The position numbers and the translations under genes are program-made. DNA of 64,000 nt from Methanohalophilus sp. Its GTDB lineage: Archaea; Halobacteriota; Methanosarcinia; Methanosarcinales; Methanosarcinaceae. Each line of letters opens with the position of its first letter. The stretch's first letter is position 1. Shown in pieces: positions 45,300-54,377 of the stretch. The notes beneath the pieces were generated by a model, which made no database searches, was not told the origin of the DNA, and saw nothing but the letters and a program-made list of their open reading frames with translations. The stretch is taken from contig NZ_JASGLW010000006.1 in assembly GCF_030156785.1 (NCBI RefSeq), forward strand, positions 1 to 64,000. The letters are read 5' to 3'.

Positions 45300-46367
45300 T
45301 CAGGAGACTATTTCTTCAAGCTTATTGAGTTTTGCTCCCATTTTGATTTCCTGCGCAATCCTGCGACCCGTTGACAGATTCTCTTCAATCAGATCCGAGT
45401 ATGGGGACCCGTTTGTGTAAATATTGGTACCGGCAACGATACGTGCAGAAATCTCAAAAACCTTGATTTCCAGCTGGTCGGTAAAAACGGTTTCAAGACA
45501 GAATGGACCAATCATGCCTCCAAATCTGGAAAGTGATTCTTCGACTACCATTTCCCCGAGAGCAAATATCTTGGGCAGCAAGGATTCCCTTGCTACCAGC
45601 GGGACGTTTCCTGTTACAACATATGTGGGATAAACACCTGCTTCTTCAAGTTCTTTTGGAGAGCCAAGGCGGAAAATTTCGTCTGCATTGGATTCCACCC
45701 TCCTGTCCATGCTAAGCATTTCAAGAGTACCTTTGCTCAGCTTGTACCCTTCGGTTTTGAGCGGAGAGTAAAAATAGTGAAGATAATAGCGGGTTCCAAC
45801 AATAAATTCCTGTATGGTGTACTTCTGACTCCTATCAATATTAGCAAGAAATTCCTCGTAATTCTTTGCAACAAAGAATCCTCTTCCTCCCTTGGCACCA
45901 TGATATTTCACCATAACAGGACCATTGATATCCTCAGGCTCAACAAGGCGAGGCATATGGATACCCGCACTTTCGAGCCATTCCCTCTCCTTTACACGGT
46001 CTGATTCCCAATCCAGAACCGCACGGTTTCCAAAGGTGGGCACAGCAAATTCAAGGAATCTGTCAGCACCCATATATTCAACAAAGGAACCATGGGGGAT
46101 TACAATTGCGTTTTTCTCCTGCAACAGTGGGGCAATATCAATTATCTCTTCGTAGTTGTCAACGACAATAAACTCATCAGGTTTTGCTTTTGGGAAAGCG
46201 TCGTAGAACCGCGGAGGTTTCCCAATGCAAATCCCGATGGTTTTGAAACCTTCCTTGCGTGCTCCGTCAAAAATCTGGAGGCTAGAGTGTGAACAGACCG
46301 TTGCAATAGAAAGCTCATCGGTATTGTACGAAGTAAGAATATCAGCTATTTGCCGCTTTGTAATCAT
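45300..46367 (-). CDS. purP: 5-formaminoimidazole-4-carboxamide ribonucleotide synthetase
   Basis: PurP is the archaeal ATP-dependent, formate-using enzyme for the penultimate purine step, replacing folate-dependent PurH. The protein has 355 residues and an ATP-grasp fold. Conserved parts include ATVCSHSSLQIFDGARKEGF, IPHGSFVEYMG, VMVKYHGAKGGRGFF (ATP-binding glycine loop) and the metal-binding ISARIVAGTNIYTNGSPY near the C-terminus. The length is typical. It stands alone on the minus strand. Confidence 0.94.
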   Translation of the reverse strand: MITKRQIADILTSYNTDELSIATVCSHSSLQIFDGARKEGFKTIGICIGKPPRFYDAFPKAKPDEFIVVDNYEEIIDIAPLLQEKNAIVIPHGSFVEYMGADRFLEFAVPTFGNRAVLDWESDRVKEREWLESAGIHMPRLVEPEDINGPVMVKYHGAKGGRGFFVAKNYEEFLANIDRSQKYTIQEFIVGTRYYLHYFYSPLKTEGYKLSKGTLEMLSMDRRVESNADEIFRLGSPKELEEAGVYPTYVVTGNVPLVARESLLPKIFALGEMVVEESLSRFGGMIGPFCLETVFTDQLEIKVFEISARIVAGTNIYTNGSPYSDLIEENLSTGRRIAQEIKMGAKLNKLEEIVS

Positions 46368-46502
46368 GATAGTGCCTCAAAAGTTATAACAAATTGTTTA
46401 ATCTGCTATTTAAGTTTACGGATAGCAAAAAGTGAAAACTAAGACTTCGAATAAATTCGAACATTACGGTATGTTTATTATTTCCTGAAACTATTTTCTT
46501 TC

Positions 46503-47276
46503 ATGGAACAGGATCGGCAGGAAGACAATACAAAAAAAGTATTGATTCTTCCCCTCAGCGAAGAATCGCGCCATATTACCCAGACCCTTTCAAATGAAAA
46601 GGCACTGAAAATCCTGGAATTGCTGGCGCAGGAACCCATGTCTGCAACATCGATTGCTGACTCCCTCGACCTGCCACTGACAACTATCAAGTATCATCTC
46701 GACAGCCTGATAGATGCAGATCTCATACAGATCAGGAATACGCGGTGGAGCCGGAAGGGACGTGAAATCAAAATCTACGAGCCTGTCCAGAAAATGATTG
46801 TTGTCATGCCGGGTACCAATTGCCCGGACAAGTCCAGTGTTCTCGATATGCTAAAGAAATACCTTGCTCTTGCAGCAGGTGCTATCTTTGCGGCAGCTGG
46901 GATTGAGTCACTAGAGGGCTTTTACAGCAAACCTCCTGTGACATCGGAAATGCGGGCAATGGAGGAGCCATTGCCTGAAATGACTTTTATGGCAAATGAA
47001 AGTGGTAATATGGTTGCCTCCATGTCTGATGCATCCGGTTATAATGTGACCATGGATTCACCTGCTGAAAGAATGTTTGAAGCGTCTAAGGCAATTGATG
47101 ACAATATCTCTTCAATTCAAGCGACTGATTCGATTACAGACACCGGTTTTCAATTAGCTCCGGATTTGTTTTCCCATGTCAGTATCTGGTTTTTGGCAGG
47201 TTGCCTGTCTGTATTGACAATTCTTGCAGTATGGGAAATATATAAGAAGAAAAAGCGTGTAGATGGGCAGAAGTGA
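46503..47276 (+). CDS. Membrane-anchored ArsR-type winged-helix regulator
   Basis: A 257-residue protein. Residues about 20-100 form an ArsR-like winged helix (LSNEKALKILELLAQEPMSATSIADSLDLPLTTIKYHLDSL). A hydrophobic segment at 118-135 (YLALAAGAIFAAAGIESL) and a second at about 226-245 (SIWFLAGCLSVLTILAVW) bracket a low-complexity, Met-rich acidic region. This is the archaeal type of regulator tethered to the membrane; the loop between helices may sense an external signal. Target genes are unknown. truA begins immediately after its stop codon. Confidence 0.83.
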   Translation: MEQDRQEDNTKKVLILPLSEESRHITQTLSNEKALKILELLAQEPMSATSIADSLDLPLTTIKYHLDSLIDADLIQIRNTRWSRKGREIKIYEPVQKMIVVMPGTNCPDKSSVLDMLKKYLALAAGAIFAAAGIESLEGFYSKPPVTSEMRAMEEPLPEMTFMANESGNMVASMSDASGYNVTMDSPAERMFEASKAIDDNISSIQATDSITDTGFQLAPDLFSHVSIWFLAGCLSVLTILAVWEIYKKKKRVDGQK

Positions 47277-48107
47277 ATGCACATGAGAGTTGCTCTCAAA
47301 ATTGCCTACATTGGTTCTGCTTATCACGGGTTTCAGGTTCAGCCGGATGTTCCTACAATAGAAGGAAAAATCTTTGAGGCGCTTGAGGCTCTTGAGATTA
47401 TTGAAGATCCGAGCTCTGCCAATTTTTCCAGTGCAGGTCGGACGGATGCCGGCGTAAATGCCATCGGGCAGGTAATAGCCTTTGATACTGAGCGGTCAAA
47501 TCTTGCTATTCCCAGAGTCATTAATTCAAAGCTTCCTAAGGATATTTGGGCATGGGCACATGCGGAGGTCCCAGCAGATTTCCATCCGCGCCGATATGCG
47601 AGATCAAGGACATATCGTTACATTGTACCTGTTGAAGATCATGACATTTCCCTTATCAGATCCGCTTCACAAATTTTGCTTGGCACGCATGATTTTGCAA
47701 ATTTCTGTGTACATGAGGAAGGAAAGTGTACCACAAGAACAATTAAAAAAATAGACGTCAGGCTAACTGACAATCTCCTGAAAATTGATGTTGAAGCCAA
47801 CAGTTTCCTATGGAAGATGGTTCGGAAGATGGTTACTGCCATGATGCTAGTGGGTAGTGGTGAGCGAGATATGGAATGGCTGAAGCAAATGTTGCAGCCG
47901 GAAGTTTATGAAGAAGGGCTGAAACCCTCATTTCCGTATGGACTTATCCTCATGGATGTCAATTACGGTGACTCAGTTGAATGGATATCTGACGGATACG
48001 CTATCAAACGTTCAAGTGAGAAAGTTCAGGAATATCTCCGGTATCATATGGTAATGGCAGAAGTAATGAAACAATTTTTCCCAAAGGAGCATCAGGAACT
48101 GGATTAA
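47277..48107 (+). CDS. truA: tRNA pseudouridine synthase A
   Basis: A 276-residue enzyme that makes pseudouridine at positions 38-40 of tRNA. The catalytic aspartate lies in SSAGRTDAGVNAIGQV near residue 56. The N-terminal VALKIAYIGSAYHGFQVQP is typical, as is NSFLWKMVRKMVTAM near residue 170. It starts 1 base after the regulator's stop codon (TGA then ATG), so it is probably cotranscribed with it. Confidence 0.93.
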   Translation: MHMRVALKIAYIGSAYHGFQVQPDVPTIEGKIFEALEALEIIEDPSSANFSSAGRTDAGVNAIGQVIAFDTERSNLAIPRVINSKLPKDIWAWAHAEVPADFHPRRYARSRTYRYIVPVEDHDISLIRSASQILLGTHDFANFCVHEEGKCTTRTIKKIDVRLTDNLLKIDVEANSFLWKMVRKMVTAMMLVGSGERDMEWLKQMLQPEVYEEGLKPSFPYGLILMDVNYGDSVEWISDGYAIKRSSEKVQEYLRYHMVMAEVMKQFFPKEHQELD

Positions 48108-48108
48108 T

Positions 48109-49143
48109 TCATTTTTGGAGCACAATGATATTGCGGGTAAGGCTTCGGTGTACTCTTTGCTGGTATTGCGAAAGAACGGTAAAACCTGCATCCTCTGCAA
48201 TTTCGTTGGCCGGGATTTCAGAAACAATTACAGCTTTTCTCCCTTTTTTGAGTACCCTGAACATTTCCCGGAATGATTCATGGTATAATTTTTCCAGGGA
48301 TTCTGCCTTTATCATTGCTGATCTTCCGTAGGGTGGGTCTGTAACAATAGCATCAAATGAATTATCCGCAAAAGGGAGGTTGGAGGCATCACCTTGCACC
48401 AGTGAAAAATCTGATTTGAACCATTCAAGGTTGAGTTTTGCACCTTGGATTATGTTGTAGCGCACTTCAATACCAACCACCTTAACTCCCAGCAGTCCTG
48501 CTTCTGTAAGTATACCGGCAGTTCCGCAGAAAGGATCAAGTAATTTCATGCCTTTTTTTACACAGGTCAGATTCACAATTGCCCTTCCCATGATAGGCAT
48601 CAGAACGCCCGGATAAAAGAACGGTTTCTTGTGGGGGGCACGATCATGGAAGGCTTTCCTGTCTACAGAGGCTATTATTGAACCAAATATGGCTTTTTCA
48701 CTCATTACAATCCTGAAAGTAACATCCGGATTTTTTAGGTCTGCATGGAATCCCTTCCTGAAGATGGCTCCGCCAACACGACCTTCCAGCTGGGCGCAAT
48801 TGATATCGGTATTGTGTTTTACTCTTCGGGCTCTGACTACAAAAGTTTGACCCGGATTAATATGAGTTGAAATGTTGCTGTCTTCTGCTGCTTTACGTAT
48901 GGATTCAGGGTTGTTTTTAGTTATTGCTATAACTTTCAGTATGTTGTGACACATGGCAATCCTGTGGGCAACCGCTTTGAGGGAGGCTTCTATGTCTGAC
49001 TCTTCCCCGGGAATGTCTGCTACAATGCAGTGATCAAACTGCATGTGGGCTTTTGGATGGATCCCTTCGGTTTCCAGACAGGCAAATACTTCGGCTGCAG
49101 CGATTTCTTCGTGATCGCCTGAAAGTTCAAAAGCGTAAAGCAT
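48109..49143 (-). CDS. trmG10: tRNA (guanine10-N2)-dimethyltransferase
   Basis: A 344-residue SAM-dependent enzyme that methylates G10 of tRNA, an archaeal Trm11 relative. The N-terminal half is a THUMP-type RNA-binding region. The methyltransferase has DPFCGTAGILTEAGLLG near residue 205 (SAM loop) and the catalytic TDPPYGRS near 270. It is convergent with truA, with only one base between the stops, and begins a minus-strand run continuing through the M24 genes upstream. Confidence 0.9.
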   Translation of the reverse strand: MLYAFELSGDHEEIAAAEVFACLETEGIHPKAHMQFDHCIVADIPGEESDIEASLKAVAHRIAMCHNILKVIAITKNNPESIRKAAEDSNISTHINPGQTFVVRARRVKHNTDINCAQLEGRVGGAIFRKGFHADLKNPDVTFRIVMSEKAIFGSIIASVDRKAFHDRAPHKKPFFYPGVLMPIMGRAIVNLTCVKKGMKLLDPFCGTAGILTEAGLLGVKVVGIEVRYNIIQGAKLNLEWFKSDFSLVQGDASNLPFADNSFDAIVTDPPYGRSAMIKAESLEKLYHESFREMFRVLKKGRKAVIVSEIPANEIAEDAGFTVLSQYQQRVHRSLTRNIIVLQK

Positions 49144-49162
49144 GCAACTGTTTAGTAGCTTT

Positions 49163-49459
49163 TTAGTACATCAATTCGAGGGCTTCTTTTCCGGTAATCC
49201 CTTCTTTAATTCCGAGTTTTTGTGCATTTTCACTTACCGCTTTTAGCGGTGCTTTCAGAACATCGTCAAAGGTACTGACTCCGCTTACAACGGCTGCAAC
49301 ATCCCCAAGTTTGTTGGCGGTTTCGATATTCAGATAGCCACACATAACAAAGCCTTTATCCGCTTTGATGATAAGCAGGGATGCATTTCCCATTTCCCAC
49401 TGGAGACCAACTGCGGTTTTATTTCCAATCCTGATTTGTTCGATGATCATTTGCTTCAC
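49163..49459 (-). CDS. DUF1805 domain protein
   Basis: A compact 98-residue protein matching the DUF1805 (YunC-like) family: IRIGNKTAVGLQWEMGNASLLIIKADKGFVMCGYL followed by ETANKLGDVAAVVSGV. The MCGYLN segment with its cysteine is the most conserved feature. The fold is known but the function is not. It is followed 19 bases later by trmG10. Confidence 0.85.
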   Translation of the reverse strand: MKQMIIEQIRIGNKTAVGLQWEMGNASLLIIKADKGFVMCGYLNIETANKLGDVAAVVSGVSTFDDVLKAPLKAVSENAQKLGIKEGITGKEALELMY

Positions 49460-49562
49460 CTTTCCTGATTTTGTACTTTAATTATACAGTACCGGGGTGT
49501 TTTGGGCTAAATGAATATGAGAAAATGTATTGCAACCACTCCAAGACTACTCTCTCTGTTTG

Positions 49563-50453
49563 TCAGATAGTAGTTACCTCACAGCCATCTTCTGTGACTA
49601 TCACAGTGTGTTCGGACTGGGAGACAAGTCCTCCTCTCACTTCCTTGAGAACCGGGAAGGATGTTATTAAGCCTGTTCTTTCAAGTTGCATAAGTGAGAG
49701 GTCCAGTTTAGGTGAAGTGAGCCAGCGTTTTGCAAACGGAAGAGTTTTGTACTCCTGTAATTCCTTCATAAGTTTTCGAGCAGCAGGCATACGTATTGGT
49801 TTGTTCTGGACCACCTGGAATATTTCCGTAAGTGTTCCATCGGAAACTTTGCCGGCGCCGTCTGTTGCAAAAGGTTCTATTGCTATAATCTGACCCGGTT
49901 CCAGTTCAACTCCATGTCCCATATGTCTGTTGGGAATGCTTGGAGGTGTATGTGCAAGATAACGTGCAACCCCGTGTCCGGTAAGGTTGGCAATCGGCTT
50001 GAATCCGTACCCGCGGATCGTTTCTTCAATTACTTCACCAATTTCAGCAGTGTTTACTCCTGCCTTTATGATATCAATAGCTGTAGCAAGTGCTTCTTCT
50101 GAAGCTTTCACAAGATCCGGATTTCCTGAAAGATCAACTGTAACAGCAGAATCGGCGATATAACCATCCACATGAACTCCGAGATCCAGTTTCACCATGT
50201 CTTTCCCGAAAACGTCTTCATCACCTGTCCGGGGTGTGGCGTGGGCTGCTTCATCGTTGCGTGAAATGTTGCATGGGAAGGCTGGTTTTCCGCCTAACTC
50301 GATGGTCCTTTGCTCGACAAACTCTGCAACGTCAAGCAGACGTGCACCTACTTTGATTTTCTCTTTTGCTTCTTCTCTTACCGTTGAAAGTATCTCTCCT
50401 GCGGTCAGGTAATTAGCGAGAATCTCTTCTACTTCCTGAACTTTGTCTGCCAT
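49563..50453 (-). CDS. map: Methionine aminopeptidase, type II
   Basis: A 296-residue metallopeptidase that removes N-terminal methionine. The five metal ligands are visible: VKLDLGVHVDGYIADSAVTVDL (two Asp), GHGVARYLAH (His), EPFATDG (Glu) and the C-terminal VSQSEHTVIV (Glu). The helical insert between the last two (NKPIRMPAARKLMKELQEY) makes it type II, as in all archaea. It lies 31 bases downstream of another M24 gene. Confidence 0.94.
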   Translation of the reverse strand: MADKVQEVEEILANYLTAGEILSTVREEAKEKIKVGARLLDVAEFVEQRTIELGGKPAFPCNISRNDEAAHATPRTGDEDVFGKDMVKLDLGVHVDGYIADSAVTVDLSGNPDLVKASEEALATAIDIIKAGVNTAEIGEVIEETIRGYGFKPIANLTGHGVARYLAHTPPSIPNRHMGHGVELEPGQIIAIEPFATDGAGKVSDGTLTEIFQVVQNKPIRMPAARKLMKELQEYKTLPFAKRWLTSPKLDLSLMQLERTGLITSFPVLKEVRGGLVSQSEHTVIVTEDGCEVTTI

Positions 50454-50484
50454 TATTCAACACCTGCAGACATTAAGAAAGATG

Positions 50485-51651
50485 TTATACTACAAATTGC
50501 TTTGGAAAACGTGTGAGGTTTTCGTATCCGGTTTCTGTTATAACAACCATATCTTCAAGTCTGACCCCTCCAATGCCGGGGTAATAAAGGCCAGGTTCGA
50601 TTGTAATGACATTCCCGGTTTCAAGTGCCATGTCCATGTTGCTGACAGCAGGCAATTCATGAATTTCGAGTCCTACGCCGTGGCCTGTGGAATGCATGAA
50701 TCCTTTTGTAGTACCTACATCATATCCGCGGGTTTTGAACTCATCACAAACCGCAGAATGAACCTCACTTGCCAGCACTCCATCTTTTAGTATTTTAAAG
50801 GCAGCTTCCTGGGCAGCTTTTACTGCTTCGTACATATCGGCAAGTTTTTCACTCGCTTCACCTTTCAAAACAGTGCGTGTCATGTCAGCATAGTATCTGT
50901 GTATTTTGTGTCGAGGGAAAATATCAATGACAATGGGTTCATTTAATAGCAGTGCACCCTCTCCTGCCCAATGAGGATTCGAAGATCCTTTTCCACACGC
51001 AACAATAGTACTGTCTGCCTCACAACCATGTTCTAGCAGTGTCTTTTCAATTATATATCTCACAGTTTCAGATGTCAGGATTTTGTCGCCGCTGTAGAGG
51101 ACATCATCCCTTACTTCGGCATTCCGGATTGTTTCAATGGCAGTTTCCATGGCTTTTTCACAGGCTTTCTGTACCCCGCGAATCAATGAAACTTCTTCTT
51201 TTGCTTTAACAGCCCTTATTCTTTCGAAGGGACTTTTTGTAGTGGTGACCGAGAAGCCGTTTTCCTTGAGAACCTGTGCAGTATAGTATGGGAAATCATA
51301 GGGTACACAAACCGTCCTCACTCCTTCTTTCTGGAGAACCTGACCTAAACATTCTGCATATGTGCGTGCAGAGTCACCTGTTTCTTTCATTCTCTCGCGA
51401 AAATTGCAATCTTCCAGCGTCAGAATATTTGCAATCCGGGACTCGTTTCTGGCTCTTCCGAGTTCCATACTGGAAACAAGCAATATTTCCTTTGTCTGCT
51501 TTGTCTGTATGTAGGAGAACTGATCAAAAGCCAGGAACTCAGTGGTAAAATAGAGGTCTGCATCATTGGAATTGCCGATTATTAAATATGCATCCGCCTT
51601 TTCTCTTAAAAGGGTATCAAGAATGTTTGTGGTTTTGTCAATATGAGGCAT
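50485..51651 (-). CDS. M24-family aminopeptidase (Xaa-Pro peptidase-like)
   Basis: A 388-residue pita-bread-fold peptidase. An N-terminal creatinase-like domain (1-150) precedes the catalytic domain with IDIFPRHKIHRYYADMTRTV (metal Asp), HSTGHGVGLEIHELP (His) and ITIEPGLYYPGIGGVRLEDMVV (two Glu). This layout is that of prolidase/Xaa-Pro aminopeptidases. It is adjacent to map, so two M24 enzymes acting on peptide N-termini are encoded together. Confidence 0.9.
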   Translation of the reverse strand: MPHIDKTTNILDTLLREKADAYLIIGNSNDADLYFTTEFLAFDQFSYIQTKQTKEILLVSSMELGRARNESRIANILTLEDCNFRERMKETGDSARTYAECLGQVLQKEGVRTVCVPYDFPYYTAQVLKENGFSVTTTKSPFERIRAVKAKEEVSLIRGVQKACEKAMETAIETIRNAEVRDDVLYSGDKILTSETVRYIIEKTLLEHGCEADSTIVACGKGSSNPHWAGEGALLLNEPIVIDIFPRHKIHRYYADMTRTVLKGEASEKLADMYEAVKAAQEAAFKILKDGVLASEVHSAVCDEFKTRGYDVGTTKGFMHSTGHGVGLEIHELPAVSNMDMALETGNVITIEPGLYYPGIGGVRLEDMVVITETGYENLTRFPKQFVV

Positions 51652-51843
51652 GTAATTTGTTTTTGTTCTGCTGGTACATAAGTTTAGCAGGATCAGAAGT
51701 CGGAAGTATCGTATACAAATCGGCTAATAGGGGGTTGGGGTAATATGAACTAAAATGTTTCTTAAGGAGATGCCTGTCCAAATCCAAATGTTTAATATTA
51801 GTTGTGGTTTATATGAGACAGGTAATCTTTGATAAGGTAATCT

Positions 51844-52434
51844 TTGATAATATCACAGGGAGTTGAAGGTATAAAATCGATCATACTTGCAGGAGGATCG
51901 GGCACAAGATTGTGGCCTTTAAGCAGACAGCAATATCCAAAGCAGTTCCTGAAATTCGGGAATACATCGCTTTTTCAGGATACTTTTTTAAGATGCCTTA
52001 AGATTTCAGAAGAATCCGATATTTTTGTGGTTACCAGCAAGTCCCAGAAATTTCTTGTGAAAGGGCAAATTCAGGAACTTGGATATGATCTTCCTGAATC
52101 AAATCTGTTGATTGAACCAGAAGGTAAGAACACGCTTCCTGCAATCTGCTATGGGATGAAGGTCATTGAAAAGATTCATGGCAGGAGCACGGTGGGTATT
52201 TTTGCAGCAGATCACATCCTGGATGCCGAAGCAATGAAAACAATCGAAGAATCCGCAAGTCTTGCACAGGATTACTTGATAACATTTGGTATTACTCCGA
52301 CTTCTCCGAATACTGGCTATGGATATGTACAATCCGGATTCCTGTGGATCAGTGGGATATTTGTATTTGATACGGATCTGTTTTTTGAAGAATTGAATAA
52401 ATTTGAGCTTTGTAGAAATCCTCCCTTAAACTAA
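51844..52434 (+). pseudogene. Decayed mannose-1-phosphate guanylyltransferase (manC) copy
   Basis: The N-terminal half resembles the complete ManC at 54378-55745 (SIILAGGSGTRLWPLSR, LLIEPEGKNTLPAIC). It is damaged in three ways. The expected ATG before KSIILAGG is ATA (51871-51873). About 30 residues are deleted between GYGYVQ and GFLWISG. After FFEEL the homology stops and the frame ends 12 codons later, leaving out the rest of the nucleotidyltransferase and the isomerase domain. It is an old copy, since its DNA differs widely from the intact gene. It marks the left edge of the polysaccharide island. Confidence 0.8.
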
Positions 52435-52547
52435 AAACACAATCTTGACAAATCAGTTAAGGTTGTGCAATATCACTTTTAATTTCACTTCTTTTACCTG
52501 ATTTCTATACTTCCTTGCTCGCAAATTCTCCTCATATTTTCTTTTTG

Positions 52548-52597
52548 CCATTAAATCAGAGATTTAATGGGAGTTCCAGATTTTCAATCTCTGGAAC
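52548..52597. repeat. Two adjacent perfect hairpins
   Basis: CCATTAAATC-AGA-GATTTAATGG (52548-52570) and GTTCCAGA-N9-TCTGGAAC (52573-52597) stand side by side in the 321-base gap 52435-52755. Apart from these I see no gene there. They may be remnants of a mobile element that broke the manC copy, or transcript 3' ends. Confidence 0.45.
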
Positions 52598-52755
52598 AAG
52601 TACAGTTATATTATTGTGGTTTTGTTGGCAAAAAGTCACAGGGTGACGTCTTCTTATAAAAAATGTAGTGACTCAGTTGGGGTTAGAGAAGAGGATTTCT
52701 ACAGAGCCAATTTTCCTATAAGTTTTTAAACAGATATGCTATAGTTCACTCGGCC

Positions 52756-54231
52756 ATGTTCCTTGATAAGATATTCTCGCGTATCATGTCAGTAGGGGAG
52801 GTGAAGAGGCAGAGCATAGCCACCTTTGTAAGCCAGATCGCATTCACTTTTATCGGTTTCCTGAGTACCATGTACTTTGCCCATACCGTTGGATCCAGTG
52901 TACTTGGTGCCTATTTTCTTTTCATCGCCTATTTCGGGATCATCAACCTGGTGACAGATGGTGGGTTAGGTGGTGCCGCCATCAAGCGGATCAGTGAGGG
53001 AGAGGAGCAGGATGAATATTTCACCGCGTATTTCCTTCTCAGGTTCGCACTCACCGTCCTGATCATACTGGGAATGATAGTCATGCGCCCCGATTTTGTG
53101 GATTTTGACCGTTCAGGAGTGTTTGAATGGCTCCTGCTGGCCCTGGTGATCTCCTTTCTGAATGGGTCCATTTCCAGCGGGATTGCCGGCCGGGGAAAGA
53201 TGGGTATACAGGCTGCCGGAAATTTCATCACCAATGTGTCCAGAATAATTATCCAGGTACTGGCAATTTTTCTGGGATTCGGTGTGGCGGGGCTGGTCGG
53301 TGGATTTATTGCCGGACTGCTGATAGGTGCACTGCTAAAACTTCGGTTCTTCGACTTAAAATTGGTCGATTTTGAATGGAGACACATCAAAAGTCTTTCA
53401 TCCTTTTCCTTCTGGCTGTTCCTGACCTCTGCTGGAGTGGTGCTCTATTCCCATGCGGACAGTATAATGATCGGATATTTCCTGAGTAACTCGGAGGTGG
53501 GCATCTACCAGGTGGTTTTCCAGTTCACCTCTCTGGCAACCATTGCCACGGTTGCCATACGCACCACCCTATGGCCAAAGGTCAGCAGGTGGGGCAAGAG
53601 TGGAGATATGAGATCGGTTGAAACGTCACTTTCCAAAGCCTTCACCTTCTCTCTGGTCCTTGCTGTGCCCCTGTTTGCAGGTGGAGCTGTGATTGGGGAC
53701 AGGTTGCTGTATTTCTTCTATGGTGCAGGTTTTGCCACTGGATACTATGTCCTGATAATACTCTTCTTCACCCAGATAATCAATGTGTTCCAGTATTTCC
53801 TGACCATGTACCTAGGTGCACTGGACAGGCAAAAGGAATCTTTCCAGGCTACCGGGTCTGCAACCGTTGCCAATCTGATCCTGAACTTTATTCTGATTCC
53901 CCTGATGGGAATCGAAGGTGCAGCAATTGCCACCCTCATTACCATGGGAATGAATGCATTCCTGGCCTGGAGATTTTTATCACGCAGAATTCGGGTCAGA
54001 TTGGAGAGGAATAGCCTGATCAGCATCTCCAAGGCAACCATATTGATGCTGGTATTTGTTGGAGTCTATCGCTTTCTGGTACCGTTGTCCAGTATATGGC
54101 TGACCCTGATCCCTGTTGCCATTGGTGCCATGATCTACATAATCGTGATCCTCAGGACCGACCGGACCATCTATGATGAGTTCAGGGATGTGGCTTTGAA
54201 GATGGGGATTACATGGCCGCCTTTGTTGTGA
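52756..54231 (+). CDS. Polysaccharide flippase (Wzx/MATE-like), GC-rich
   Basis: A 491-residue protein with about 14 membrane helices of the polysaccharide transporter family, which flips lipid-linked sugar units across the membrane. The N-terminal QSIATFVSQIAFTFIGFLSTMYFAHTVG is typical. Its codons strongly prefer CTG, GGG and ATC, and its GC content is visibly higher than that of all neighbours, so it looks like a later arrival. It lies between the decayed and intact manC genes. A TATA-like tatgctatagtt lies 20-30 bases upstream. Confidence 0.88.
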   Translation: MFLDKIFSRIMSVGEVKRQSIATFVSQIAFTFIGFLSTMYFAHTVGSSVLGAYFLFIAYFGIINLVTDGGLGGAAIKRISEGEEQDEYFTAYFLLRFALTVLIILGMIVMRPDFVDFDRSGVFEWLLLALVISFLNGSISSGIAGRGKMGIQAAGNFITNVSRIIIQVLAIFLGFGVAGLVGGFIAGLLIGALLKLRFFDLKLVDFEWRHIKSLSSFSFWLFLTSAGVVLYSHADSIMIGYFLSNSEVGIYQVVFQFTSLATIATVAIRTTLWPKVSRWGKSGDMRSVETSLSKAFTFSLVLAVPLFAGGAVIGDRLLYFFYGAGFATGYYVLIILFFTQIINVFQYFLTMYLGALDRQKESFQATGSATVANLILNFILIPLMGIEGAAIATLITMGMNAFLAWRFLSRRIRVRLERNSLISISKATILMLVFVGVYRFLVPLSSIWLTLIPVAIGAMIYIIVILRTDRTIYDEFRDVALKMGITWPPLL

Positions 54232-54377
54232 TCTTAAATTTCACAAAATTAAGGAAATTTTATGCAAATTTATAAAAAGAATTAAAATGGCTTTCCAAGC
54301 GATTCATATATAATAATTTAAACAATATACCATCCGTACTCAATTGATAAAAGACTTAGATTAAGGAAACCAAAAAA

